Positions 21,383-31,830 of a stretch of DNA of 64,000 nucleotides are shown here, in pieces. Made by a program: the position numbers and the translations under genes. Each line of letters opens with the position of its first letter. Position 1 is the stretch's first letter. This DNA comes from Limnephilus marmoratus. Its lineage: Eukaryota; Arthropoda; Insecta; Trichoptera; Limnephilidae. The notes under the pieces were generated by a model. It saw only the letters and a list, made by a program, of their open reading frames with translations, was not told where the DNA came from and searched no databases. The stretch spans positions 31,432,405 to 31,496,404 of the forward strand of contig OU862909.1 of the NCBI GenBank assembly GCA_917880885.1. The letters are read 5' to 3'.

Positions 21383-21988
21383 CTTTATATTCACTTTGAT
21401 TTTCGGCGAATTTTTGGATTTGATTTTTGGATTTGATACTATTTGATAACGGTACAGCCACATTGGGGCAAACTTCCAACTGCAAACGTTTGGTCGATTT
21501 GGCCCAACACATCAGTCTGCGCAAAATTAATACGGTAGAGTGGTAAAAATATTATTTTAGCGGATAAAAATTGTTTAAATTACAATTTTTTTTATCTTTA
21601 CGAATCGAAATCAATATTATTGAAACCGAAGCATCGCCTACACAATTGTAGGCAACTGATAAGATACAGCGCCGAATCAGTTGTTCGATGCCCGACATTT
21701 TGGAGTTCGAAGTTCGGAGTTGAAAGGTTGACTTTGGTGTGGAAGTAGCATAAAATTCACTTGCTTTATTGCCTGCGAACTTCGTTACAGGTACTTTGTA
21801 CGGTGGTTACACGAAGCCATTTTTAAATAACTTAATGCAGCGACAGAATTCGAATTGAAATATTATAGATGTTAAACAGACTTCTTTTAATGATTTTCGG
21901 CTATGTAATTATTGTTTTTTCGCACCCATAAAATTATGTCTCGTCTTTCCAGTTTATAAAAAATGGTCCGATTTTTCGGATTGAAATT

Positions 21989-22193
21989 TCCAAAAAATCG
22001 CCAGGGTTTCAAAAATACTTTTTTTTTGTATTTCTTGGGCATTAACTGTGTAACAATTTAACCAGACGCAAACAATTTAAAGTTAAAGTAACAAATGTAC
22101 ATTGAAAATTAAAACTCTTCAAAAAAATTTTCAAAAATACAATCAACAAAAAAAAAATACGGAGTCTCTTAGAATATTTGCCTAAATGTGGAA
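21989..22193. repeat. Inverse of 24330-24420 (inner part of MITE G)
   Basis: Words such as CAGGGTTTCAAAAATAC and TCTTAGAAT recur in inverse at 24345-24395. Listed to mark where the match to the intact copy ends; sequence beyond 22193 no longer follows it. Confidence 0.55.
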
Positions 22194-22415
22194 AATAATA
22201 TCATGAATGATATTATTTTAATTGTAGAATGAATTTAACTTCATATGTTGTATAAATAAAAATACAAGAGAAATATGGAAATCACTTCTATAGCGCCGTT
22301 TTCGCGCGAAAATCACCTCAAAATTTAATAATCCTCTTTCCACCGAATGATTAAAAAGAAGGTATGTATTTAGTATATTGTTTATTAAGTAGATACATTT
22401 ATTTATAAAGTAAAG

Positions 22416-22751
22416 ATTTGGGAGGCGGGAATGGGTACCGCCGCCCCAGGAACCTTTATTGGATAACCAACCCCTCTGCCATAGGTCACCTTAAGCGGTT
22501 CGCTACGTTTGGTGATTTAGCAGGGGTGCCCGGGTTCATGGGGTGAAGTTTGTCTAGGTCTTGGAGGCGGATGACCGGGACACACTGAACCCCAGATTCC
22601 TACCCGCCCCTTAAACTCTTTTCCTTCCCAGAACTCTCCTTTCCTTTCTTTCCTTAAAAAAACCTCCATACAGCATCCCCAAAGATGACATAGGCCCTGA
22701 GGGAAATTATTTTCCTCGGGGCCTCCTGTGTGGAGCTCATGTAAAAAAAAA
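22416..22751 (+). mobile_element. LINE-A-derived short element, copy 1
   Basis: A ~335-bp non-autonomous derivative. The first ~165 bp match the LINE-A 5' leader (ATTTGGGAGGCGGGAATGGG, GGTACCGCCGCCC, TTGGTGATTTAGCAGGGGTG). After GATGACCGG it jumps to a later leader part (CTGAACCCCAGATTCCTACC), then joins the 3' end (ACCTCCATACAGCATCCC, the GGCCCTGAGG hairpin, GGAGC, A-tail). All coding sequence is absent. The copy at 42986 has the same breakpoints, so the deletion form itself was propagated. It presumably uses LINE-A enzyme through the shared 3' hairpin. Confidence 0.8.
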
Positions 22752-24302
22752 TTTAAAATAAATAATATGTTAAATAACAGTCTAATCAATTACTTTTATC
22801 AGCCGACAAAATATTCGCGGGTTCCATTTGGGAGCTCGTCTGTTTATTAATGCCTAAAATTAATAAGGGTTAATCCACAATTGCTTAAAAATAGTACAGT
22901 TACGCAAATTGCTAGTAAAATACTAAAACATTCGAAATATTGGACAAAAGATAAATCAGTGAAAATACTTAGAAAACAGCAATATACATTTGTAGGTACA
23001 CTGACAAAAAACAACAAAAATAAAATAAGGAATGGATCATAAATAGAGTTTAGTGGCTATTTTCTACAGTTTTGGATCAATCGCTTTCAAAATATAAATG
23101 CGCTCTATTTGAACCTCAATCCTAAACAGTATCTTTATTTTACTTATTTTTTTTATTGCAAAAAAGGTAAAAAATAATGGTAGAAAATCATACTACGTTT
23201 TCACATTCTTCAAAATATTAATTTTCGATTTTTTTGCGAGGATTGTGGTTCAAATAGAAGAAACACTTATAAAAAAGGGAAATTTTATTGAAAAATTAAT
23301 TTCAAGTGAAAATTGTGACCTCCAGAACTACACAAATTGCCCAGCAGGATCGCGACTTACAATGCGCGGCAGCAGATATCTCCGTTATTTTTTGAGGAAA
23401 ATATTTGAAAATTTTGGAATATACTTACTCTTGGAATGTGTAAAATAACCCCAAAGAATAAATAAAATATATGTACATTCCTTATATGTTAAAAAATAAT
23501 AATTAAAATCACTAAAAATACGCCGTCCTACATCTATTTCTCCCCTTAAGACTGTCATACCAGCAAATCATAATTTCGGTTCCGACTATAGCGCTCACAC
23601 ATCAGCGGTCGTGAGCGGACGTTTTTGGAACTAGATTTCTTTCCGCAGCAAGCTTGGTTTCGCGTATCTACTAGGACCATAACACGCGGAGCTAGGGCTG
23701 GCTACAGTATGGGTCAGGTGAAGATGTTGAATTCTCGTTTCCAGAATTTTAATTAGTAGTAGGCAGTTATTTGTAATTTGTACATCGAAGTACATAAATA
23801 TATACAAATGAAATGCGTAAACACAGTAGGTATAAAGTAGATGATATAATATAGACATGAATAAAAAATTTGTTATAATTTTTAAATATTTTGTTTTTTA
23901 ATTGTACTTTAACCAAATTAACCGAGTAATATTCAGTTGGATTGTAAAAAATGTCTCATTTTGAAATATTTATTCGTGTGCACAATGGCATTATTAATAG
24001 ATTAAAACGGAAAATAATATGAAATATATTGATAATAGACTAATATAATAGTGACTTTGTCATTAGAACAGAAATTATTAACAAAAACACAATTTGAATT
24101 ACACAATCACAAATTAAAACTGTCATTTTGACGGGAATTTCAAGCGCATGATGTCTGGCCTCTCTTTCGCAGTCCGTTAATGACATTTTTTATTAGTAAT
24201 AGTTCAAAACAGAAATTTTACAGTATTTATTGAATGTGTAACTATTTTTTGATAATTTTTTACAACGTGCTTACACCATATACCTACTATAATTGTTTAA
24301 TA
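22752..24302. other. A+T-rich DNA without identified features
   Basis: No protein homology. A few short open frames lack motifs. It may include old MITE remnants; the stretch 23540-23720 is more G+C-rich and apparently unique. Confidence 0.35.
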
Positions 24303-25113
24303 GGCCAATTGCATCACATTTTTTAAAAAAAAATTTCCGGTTTAGGCATTCTAAGACATTCTGTATTTTTTAAATCGTATTTTTGAAACCCTGGGGATTT
24401 TTTGAAAATTTCAATCCGAAAAATCAGACCATTTTTTATAAACCGGAAAGACGGGACATAATTTTATGGGTGCGAAAAAATGATAATTACATGGTCGAAA
24501 AACATTTTAAAAAAAATAACGTTTTCCACAAGAAATGGCACAGGAGAATAACGAGGCATACCAAAAATATTACATCTCATAAATATTTTTTTCCTTGATA
24601 CATCTTATTGATCATAAATCAATTATAATGTTCAACGTCTATATTACTAAATACAATGTAATATACTTGTACTTGTAAATTATAATAATAATAAGAAAAT
24701 TATAAAATTTGATTTTATTAAAATCAGCACCACTACCATTATACCTCTAAAACACGTACAGACAGCGTAAAATGTACAGGGTTCTCTTCATAACATCTGT
24801 CAAATCAAATGATAAGTTCGCAGAGAACAAACAATAAATCTAGAGAACGTTAAATGTCAAATTCAAAAAAATCGACTGAAATCCCATATAAAAAAAAAAT
24901 CAGTATGAAATTTTACAAAATTAATATGAACATTTTCGGAAACGGGACATTTTCATGTAGTGATGTCACGGGCCCAAATAATGGATTTATTTATTTTAAA
25001 ATAAAAAAACTGTACATTTCTAAACAATTTTACTAACATTTCCTTAATCTTAGTAAAAAGATCTATCCACATGATTTTTTCCAAGTCGTTATGAAATCCA
25101 TGCAAGTGGCCTA
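24303..25113. mobile_element. MITE family G, copy 2 (uninterrupted)
   Basis: An ~810-bp element with ends AGGCCAATTGCATCA on the left and TGCATGCAAGTGGCCT-like sequence on the right, i.e. terminal inverted repeats of the form AGGCCA(A/C)TTGCAT. TA flanks both ends, which would fit a Tc1/mariner-like target but is weak evidence. It is the intact counterpart of the split copy at 17312-22193, in opposite orientation. No transposase; the open frame at 24383-24598 has no motif. Confidence 0.6.
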
Positions 25114-25444
25114 TTATCACTTGATTCATAATCACATAATCATTAACCATTAACAACTAAATATTATAAATGGAACATAACTGGTTTAAATTATATTCAC
25201 TATTTTATGTACAATTACTTTATACACAACTGTATGCTTCCTAAATAAACATAAATAAAATAAAATAAAAAACACTGTTTAACAGGAAGTAACTTCTAAC
25301 CAGTGTATAAAAAGTGTTTTAATTTTTTTTAAATGTAGATTTGGATTCACCGGTCGTTCTCAATATAAAACACGATCATTAGCTTTCAAAAACATATAAT
25401 CGGGTAATCGGGTGAATGGTATAATAGAATATATGTATATATAA
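25114..25444. other. A+T-rich DNA with AAATA run
   Basis: Contains AAATAAAATAAAATAAAA near 25253-25270, like a retroposon tail, but no body attached to it could be recognised. Confidence 0.35.
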
Positions 25445-25670
25445 TTTCATAACGCCGTAACCACTTTCTCCAGATCCGACCTGCCATGCAGCTGGTGGGC
25501 AGACGCACCCGCCGCCAAGACCTAAACAAACCTTCCCAATAAACCCAGGCACCCCTGCTAGTCACCAAACCTTGCGAACCACTTGGGATGACCTATGGCA
25601 GACGTGTTGGTTATCTAATAAATGGTTCCCGGGGTGGTGGTACCCATACTCGATTCTCGTGGTTGATATT
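25445..25670 (-). mobile_element. LINE-A 5'-leader fragment
   Basis: The minus strand reads GTATGGGTACCACCACCCCG, TTTATTAGATAACCAACAC, GTCTGCCATAGGTCA, then GGCGGCGGGTGCGTCTGCCC and GCATGGCAGGTCGGATCTGG, collinear with the first ~215 bp of the LINE-A leader. The rest of the element is absent. A 5'-end-only fragment is the reverse of usual LINE truncation and suggests a later rearrangement. Confidence 0.75.
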
Positions 25671-25891
25671 TTTGTAATACGAAAAATGGATATAAAAAAG
25701 GTCTACCCGCCCACCCCCTCTCAACCACCCCCCCCCCCCCCTCATACCCTCCCTCCAATCCACGCCTCGTTTACCCCCCCCCCCTCAGCCACCCCCTCCA
25801 CCTCATCCCAACTCTTCTTCAACCTCCCTCCCTTGGGAGCTGTTGGACTCTTGTGCGATATAAACATAAAATTATTTACAATAAAAAAAAA

Positions 25892-26280
25892 TCCCATCCC
25901 CATCCCCATCCCCATCCCCATCCCCATTCCCATCCCCATCCCCATCCCCATCCCCATCCCCATCCCCATCCCCATCCCCATCCCCATCCCCATCCCCATC
26001 CCCATCCCCATCCCCATCCCCATCCCCATCCCCATCCCCATCCCCATCCCCATCCCCATCCCCATCCCCATCCCCATCCCCATCCCCATCCCCATCCCCA
26101 TCCCCATCCCCATCCCCATCCCCATCCCCATCCCCATCCCCATCCCCATCCCCATCCCCATCCCCATCCCCATCCCCATCCCCATCCCCATCCCCATCCC
26201 CATCCCCATCCCCATCCCCATCCCCATCCCCATCCCCATCCCCATCCCCATCCCCATCCCCATCCCCATCCCCCATCCCC
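25892..26280. repeat. (CCCCAT)n microsatellite, ~63 copies
   Basis: An almost unbroken CCCCAT hexamer array of ~385 bp with one visible interruption (CATTCCCATC near 25925), preceded by other C-rich runs at 25720-25800. The minus strand is (GGGGAT)n with a G4 tract every 6 bp. No frame of the repeat contains a stop, so long repetitive open frames exist on both strands and should not be annotated as genes. Confidence 0.97.
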
Positions 26281-26282
26281 AA

Positions 26283-26312
26283 CCTTGCAACGCATGCCGG
26301 GTACCCGCTGTA
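26283..26312 (+). other. Possible Helitron-like 3' terminus
   Basis: TTGCAACGCATGCCGGGTAC resembles the 3' end of the element at 52640-53575 (TTGCAATGCATGCCGGGTAC). It ends CGCTG rather than CTRR and lacks the rest of the element, so it is only a remnant. Confidence 0.35.
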
Positions 26313-26400
26313 TATAATTTATTTATTTATTTACGGATAAATAGTCCATTAACAATATAACAATAACACGAATAACAAGCGAGCCTAAAGGCCCGACCCG
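26313..26400 (-). mobile_element. LINE-E/F-type 3' end
   Basis: The minus strand reads CGTGTTATTGTTATATTGTT, AATGGACTATTTATCCGTAAATAAATAAATAA, collinear with the 3' end of LINE-F at 62090-62150. It is a 5'-truncated stub with the AAAT-repeat tail of that family. Confidence 0.65.
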
Positions 26401-27855
26401 CCTAGCAATTGATCACTGTTCGCATCGATTACCGTTCGCATGTCATTTTTTGTAACCAGCACCACTTTTCGTAACAATCACCACTTTGTATTGTATAATA
26501 AGGGACAAATAAAAACATTTATTTTTAAATATAAAACTTTTTGCATAAAAATATTCAATGAAAATGAAATTCGGTCAACCCTGTAGATTTTACGAACGTG
26601 AAACAAGGAATTCGTATGTATTTACAATTTCGTTTCCAAAATATTATTTCAAACTGTTGTGATTCAAAGCGACGTGGAGACGTCCTCGTCTGGCCACGTT
26701 TCGGACCGTAATGAACTGCGAAATTTTGTGTTTCGGCGCTATGATAAAATCGTGAAATGCGAAGCTGTTATTTAATTAAAATTAAATGCTTCCCAAAATT
26801 ATTTTTCGGTCAAACTTATTTATGATTTGTCAATAATGTCTTAGCACAATAAGTATGTAAAAAAATATGAAATATATTAGTTTATAAGTGCGCAAATAAA
26901 TACATAAATGGACCAATTTTCGTCAAGAAACACATGTACGTACATATTTTTTAATGATTTTATTGAAACTAAAATTAAAATTCTAAGACATAACTTTGCT
27001 AGATAATGCATTGATTTGTTTTACTGCATGATTATATTATTTGAAATGGGTGTGGTATAATACAAAAACTTTTTTGAAAATTTAACAAATCTGCCAACGA
27101 CCTATGGAATAACCTTATTATACTAAAAATTAAAAAAAAATCTAAAAATTTATTACATAACTATGCTAGATAAAAGAACAATCTTTCGAAATCCATTTAT
27201 AATTTTTTGTGAAAAAGAGTCAATACGTCTAAAAACTTTTTTGAAAATGACATATTTCTGGTTTTCTCTACCTATGTCCTCTTAAGTGTGCAGATCACCA
27301 CTCTAATATTCCAAAATATTCCTTGTAAGAATTTAAAACAAATAAACTTTTATTAATGGATTTAGGTTATAAAACAGCATTTGAAACTATAACTTTCAGT
27401 ATTATTTGAAAAACACGGCAACATGTTGAGTTTAAGCACTCATTTAAATAATTGTTATACATAAAACCAAATTTTAATTTCCTACTAAGGTAAGTATAAA
27501 GCTAAATTTTTATGACACACAAACTTTAGGTAATAATAATGCCTGTAAGTATTATGAACAAATAAAATAGTTAAAATGAGAGATTTCTATAAGACGTAGA
27601 CATAAAATACAATTGTAAAAAAACTAGTAAATAATAATAAAAATCTTTAAAGTTTATTTTTTTACTTCCCCCTTCTACCATTCCCACAGAGCTTTGTCTC
27701 TCTAATTTCCACGGGATGGAAAATAAATAAATGTAAAGTTTCTGCTTTCCGAGGAGTGGAGTTCTTAACATAAGTCCTTTGGTAAATATGTCTCATTACG
27801 TGTAAGAGATGTGGTATTGTACTTCGGTTGATTGGTTAATTTAAACTTGGAGAAA
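26401..27855. other. A+T-rich DNA without identified features
   Basis: No gene or repeat could be supported. A 66-codon frame at 27571-27771 (minus) lacks motifs. Confidence 0.4.
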
Positions 27856-27859
27856 GAAC

Positions 27860-28045
27860 GATGGCCTCCGTGGTCGAGAGTAGAGGCTCTCGACTATCAA
27901 TGTATCGCGGCTTCGTACCCTGGCGTGCACAAGTAAATTTTACTTAATTAATTTGTGTTGTTTCACAATAAATTAATTAATTTGTGTTGTTTCACAATAA
28001 ATTAATTAATTTGTGTTGTTTCACAATAAATTAAATAAAATTAAT
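27860..28045 (+). mobile_element. tRNA-derived SINE, family S, copy 2, with triplicated tail
   Basis: GATGGCCTCCGTGGTCGAG looks like the 5' part and A-box of a tRNA-derived head. GGCTTCGTACC (27909-27919) is a B-box-like word, followed by CTGGCGTGCACAAGTAAA. The tail unit containing TTTGTGTTGTTTCACAATAA is present three times with an exact 29-bp period (starts near 27953, 27982, 28011). Copies at 4484 and 50346 carry a single tail unit. Confidence 0.6.
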
Positions 28046-28405
28046 ATATAACAAAAATTTAAGAGATTTTTTTGCATTATTACATAGCTATACGGTATTT
28101 AACGAACATGTAATATTCTTTACATAGTATAAAATGATGTCGCTACCGCTGTCTGTGTGCTTAGATCTTTTAAGCTAGGCAACGGATTTTCATGCGGTTT
28201 TCACCAATAGATGTAGTGATTCATGAAGAAGGTTTTTAGGTATATAATTTGTCAAGGTTTTGTGTAAATTGGTTGAAATATATAAATAAAGGAAGCGGGC
28301 TGGCATGCGGGCGGTGTGAATTTGATATGTATGCAAATTAACAGATGGCGTTGGCGTTAATTAATTAACTGTTAAAATCCAAATATTGATAATTATTAAT
28401 TAATT
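28046..28405. other. No recognisable feature
   Basis: Between a SINE and an RTE tail. No homology seen. Confidence 0.4.
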
Positions 28406-28407
28406 GA

Positions 28408-28620
28408 AATACTGAGTGCGATTCCAGTGGGTAGGCGTCCAGTGGGCCGCCCCAGACACAGTTGGGCGAGGCAACTCCAGAAACTGTGTGAGGAGAAGAT
28501 GGGACTGCTATGGACGGAGGCCGAACAAGCGGTACAAGACAGGGACGCATGGAAGAGCCTTGTCGATGCAGTGGGTCCCCGACCCGAAAAGGATAAGGGG
28601 AAGATGATGATGATAATTAT
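28408..28620 (+). pseudogene. RTE-type LINE 3' fragment
   Basis: Codes for the very C-terminal tail seen in RTE-like LINE proteins: RRPVGRPRHSWARQLQKL, then LLWTEAEQAVQDRDAWKSLV, ending just before GATGATGATGATAATTATT, a trinucleotide tail typical of RTE elements. Everything upstream is missing (5' truncation). A diverged copy with CCCCGACCCGAAAAGGA in common lies at 40170-40360. Confidence 0.7.
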
Positions 28621-29189
28621 TATTGAAATACGCATTCTTTTAACTATATTCCGTGCAATTGAACACATCTACTACTTCTGAGAAAGTAATGCCAACTGCA
28701 TGCAAATCGCTTAAGCCTATAAGCGAGTATTTATATGACCCAGTCCTGATATTGCAATTAAAAAGAATTTTACATCAAGCAGTTCTTGTTGGTGTATGTA
28801 AGGTAATTAGTAATTAGCCTTAGTAAATCAGAGCTGTCTATAATACCATTAAAAATTTTAAAATAAAAGTTAAGTCGGAAGGAAGTCTTCTATCTGACAG
28901 TTTGAATAATTTCAATTTTTTCATCAAGTGTTGGTTGTAATTTATTGTTTGTATGGGTAGTCAGAGTTTATGGTTAATATATTTTAGGAATTAATGATTT
29001 TTTGCAACGGAATCGGAGTAGATTTTGAGACCAAATTGAAGAATTGATTCGACGACTTGACTTGACTTCGAGTTAGTGAAGAATATACAAAGTATGTATA
29101 AGATTTTAAATGTTGAAAGATTTTGAAAGTCTCTGCCATTACGGGGAATGAAGCCAAGCATTTTTAATCCTTTGTATAAGTAACTTCCC

Positions 29190-29320
29190 CACCTTCCCTT
29201 CCCCAGCTCATTTCTCTACCCACTACGTTCAGCCTCACAACATACCCCAATTGCGGATGCCACAGTCTCACTGGCTCCAGGCGGGAGCAGCTGGGACTCT
29301 TGTAAGGTACTCACATTTAA
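29190..29320 (-). repeat. Short interspersed repeat, family R, inside LINE-E
   Basis: The minus strand has ACAAGAGTCCCAGCTGCTCC, GAGCCAGTGAGACTG, CAATTGGGGTATGTTGTGAG and a purine-rich end, matching 4213-4345. It separates FDYKLNF...HINTVF from LYKGLKMLGF of LINE-E, so it arrived after that LINE. Confidence 0.65.
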
Positions 29321-29387
29321 AAAAACTGTATTAATGTGTGAAAGAAAATTTAATTTATAATCGAACATAATTCCAAGATCATTAATT

Positions 29388-29996
29388 TCATTTTTTTTTT
29401 ACGTTAACTCCACGCAGGAGGCCCTGAGGAAAATAATTTTCCTCAGGGCCTATGTCATCTGGGATGCTGTGTGGAGGGTCTTTTTGAGGAGAGGAAGGAA
29501 TGAACATTGGTCTTGAAGAGACCCATGTTGTAGGAAGGAGGAAACACAGAGGCCGGCAAATCATTCCACAGCCGAGCTGTTGAACACAAGAACGAGTCGA
29601 AGAAACGACCCGTTCTCATGTGGCAAATGTCAACCGTGTACAAATGTTGGGCACGCGTTTGGCGTGTTTCCCGACTATGCACCGGTGCCGGAGGGATCAA
29701 TGATGCTAGTTCCTCGGAGCATCTTCCATTGTAATACCGGTAGAACAAGGATAGCATTCCCACCCGACGCCTGTGCTCTAAAGATTGCAATGCGTCTGTT
29801 AAGATGGGAGAATCTATCAAACGGACCGCCCGTTTCTGCACAGAGTCGAGGGTATTTTTCAGGTATTTTGGAGCTCCAGACCAGAGGTGGCTGCCAAATT
29901 CAACCGTGGGGCGCACTTGTGGTTTGTACAGGGTTAGCAGTTGTGTACTATTAAAGTATCTGCGGGCCCTATACAGTACGCCCAGTAAATATCATT
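29388..29996 (-). mobile_element. LINE-A, 5'-truncated copy inside LINE-E
   Basis: A ~600-bp minus-strand copy with A-tail (plus-strand T-run near 29391), an intact GGCCCTGAGG/CCTCAGGGCC hairpin and a 153-codon open segment (29455-29916) from MRPTVEFGSHLWSG to SSKRPSTQHPR, nearly identical to the other young LINE-A copies. The break on the 5' side is right after the inverse of CTGTATAGGGCCCGC. LINE-E sequence continues on both sides (CATTAATTTCATT to the left, AAATATCATTGACAG to the right), and the similar ATTTCATT/AATATCATT words may be a worn target duplication. Confidence 0.9.
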
Positions 29997-30234
29997 GACA
30001 GAGGTGGAGGGAAACATTGTTCCTTTTAAATTGATAGTTGAAAGGTTAATTTATTCTGAAAAATCTTATTATGTGGCATTTCTCGATAAAGTTTTTTAAG
30101 TTGCACCAATCACCAATCGGGAAAATTATTTAAATTTATGTGATTGTCAGTCATCGATTTTTATAAGTTTAAATAGTTCTAGATTGTCGGCGAAAAGCAA
30201 CACTTCAACATTAGGTACTATAAAAAACACAATA

Positions 30235-30955
30235 TCATTTATTTATTTATTTGTTTGTTTACGCCTTGATGGCTTTTACATATAAAATAAATTGTACAAA
30301 TGTCTTGATGGCTTTTACATATAAAATAAATTGTACAGGAGCATTATGACAAGTATGCAGTATCATAAGTATATAGTACATAAAATGATAAACAGAGCTA
30401 GAAAGATATAAGTAGGCTTAACATAAGTAGGTATCAATATTCGAGTAAACCAAATATTCCAAATATACTCGAAGTGGTGTAAAACATTTTTAACGATTAA
30501 TATAAAAGTAGGTAATTTTCTTGTCATTAATTATTTTTATTTATTTATTTATTTAATTATAATTTTTTTTGCTATCATAAATGTACGTATGTTTGTTATT
30601 ATTATGAAAAAGAAAAAAAAGAAAAGGTACACAGTAATTACATATGTAAATAAGTAAGTAGGTACTATGAATGTAGTTATCATGAATGTAGTTATCATGA
30701 ATGTAGTTACAGAGCAGTGGGTATTAAGTTTGTTACTTACTGTTAACAATTTGAAACATTTAAGGATTTTTACATTAGTTTGTTATTATCAGGAAAAAAT
30801 AAAATAAAAAGTACACAGCAATTACATATACGTATAAAGAAGTAAGTAGATACTATGAAAGTAGTTACAGAGCAATGGGTATTAAATTTGTTACTTTTAA
30901 CAATCTGGAACATTTAAGGATATAAAAAGTAAGAAAAGTATTTGGTCTAAAAGCA
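30235..30955. repeat. Insertion with internal duplications inside LINE-E
   Basis: It starts with TTTATTTATTTATTTGTTTG, like the inverted tail of a retroposon. It holds a 36-bp tandem pair with TGATGGCTTTTACATATAAA (30270-30340), a 15-bp CATGAATGTAGTTAT unit three times (30665-30712), and a diverged ~190-bp duplication (GTTTGTTATTAT to ACATTTAAGGA at about 30590-30760 and 30778-30920). No coding sequence. It is probably the 3' part of an unrecognised minus-strand retroposon. Confidence 0.45.
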
Positions 30956-31140
30956 ACCCTTGAGGTACACCGCTAGTAGCCATAAATTCGTGCGAGAGGT
31001 AAGAATGATTTTTACTGTAAGAATTCTATTAGTCCATTCTAATTAATTTATCCTTTATTCCGAATTTACAAAGTTTATCAAGAAGAATTTTATGGTCAAG
31101 TTTGTCAAACACATTTACAAAATATGTATGTAATATATTT

Positions 31141-31530
31141 GCGGCCCATTCTAGAGTGGAAGATACTCTCATTACCGCCTTATTATTAACGGTGGCCTTT
31201 TACCTTTCATAATTAAAACGTTGTTTGAAATAGCTTTAGCCTTATTTGATGATTGATCTGAAGAGCCAGGTACTTCTTTCATTTTCCTCTTCCCCATCTC
31301 CTCCACTCCAATTACCTTCAGAATCGCCCCATAGCAGTGGCGGTCGGTGACTTTGTATAAGGGATGCTGAAGTAAATACCTACCTAATATCAAATATAAA
31401 TACCAACAGACTAGCCCACGAACGAGATTCGATTACTGACAAAAATAGTATGTCAATTTAGCTCTATAAATCCTTTATGCTTCATATCAGTTCTAAAATT
31501 AAATTAACTAAACATGTATTCGAAAGATAT
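31141..31530. other. No clear feature
   Basis: It may hold more LINE-E 5' sequence, but nothing could be aligned with confidence. A 73-codon frame at 31172-31393 (minus) has no motif. Confidence 0.35.
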
Positions 31531-31830
31531 TTAGGGCCGTCTGTTTCAACAGAAAGTTAAATCGTGTCCTAAAGTTAAATTTTAACTGTCAGTTAAAGCA
31601 ACGAGGACGTTAAATAGGACCGCGCGCTGTTTCAAGTGTATTTTCGCCAAAGTAATAGTTGTCAGTGTGGCCAGTCTAAAAAGCAGAATATTCCTCGGAA
31701 TTATGTCAAAAAACGCATCGAAATATTTTTTGCAACACTAAATCAGAAAAACTGTCAAAATATCCGGTTGTATTTTGTTTCGCGTCGTAAGATCTGACAT
31801 CTGACGGCTTTGTTCCGATAAAAGTATTTT

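Larger units (their letters stand above)
17312..22193. mobile_element. MITE family G, copy 1, split by LINE-A
   Basis: Begins GGCCACTTGCATGGATTTC at 17312 and runs to about 17527; resumes after the LINE and a small hairpin (about 21383) and continues to about 22193. Both parts match, in inverse order, the intact copy at 24303-25113: for example CATGACGTCACTACATGAAA against its inverse at 24955-24975, and TCGCACCCATAAAATTATG against its inverse near 24460. The last ~30 bp of the far terminus is missing. The two copies face each other, which gives the false impression of one 7.8-kb palindrome. Confidence 0.7.
28625..31140 (-). pseudogene. LINE-E reverse-transcriptase remnant, multiply interrupted
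   Basis: A decayed minus-strand copy related to LINE-F. From the 5' side: FDKLDHKILLDKLCKFGIKD near 31070, SGVPQG near 30975, then after an insertion LLFADNLELFKLI near 30200 (the usual FADD reads FADN), NEINDLGIMFDYKLNF near 29370, MLGFIPRNGRDF near 29150, and weak sequence down to about 28630. Three later insertions split it: 30235-30955, the LINE-A copy 29388-29996 and repeat R at 29190-29320. Stops and frameshifts are common and the catalytic Asp change adds to them, so it is dead. Confidence 0.75.

Noticed and set aside
17312..25113. A single 7.8-kb palindrome or giant TIR transposon
   Set aside because: Better explained by two separate opposed copies of a 0.8-kb MITE, one of which has been enlarged by insertions.
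25742..26360. Long PI-, HP-, MG-, DG- and GW-repeat open frames
   Set aside because: All are translations of the stop-free CCCCAT microsatellite; no gene.
27944..28031. CRISPR-like direct repeats
   Set aside because: Three 29-bp units with no spacers, in a SINE tail in insect DNA.
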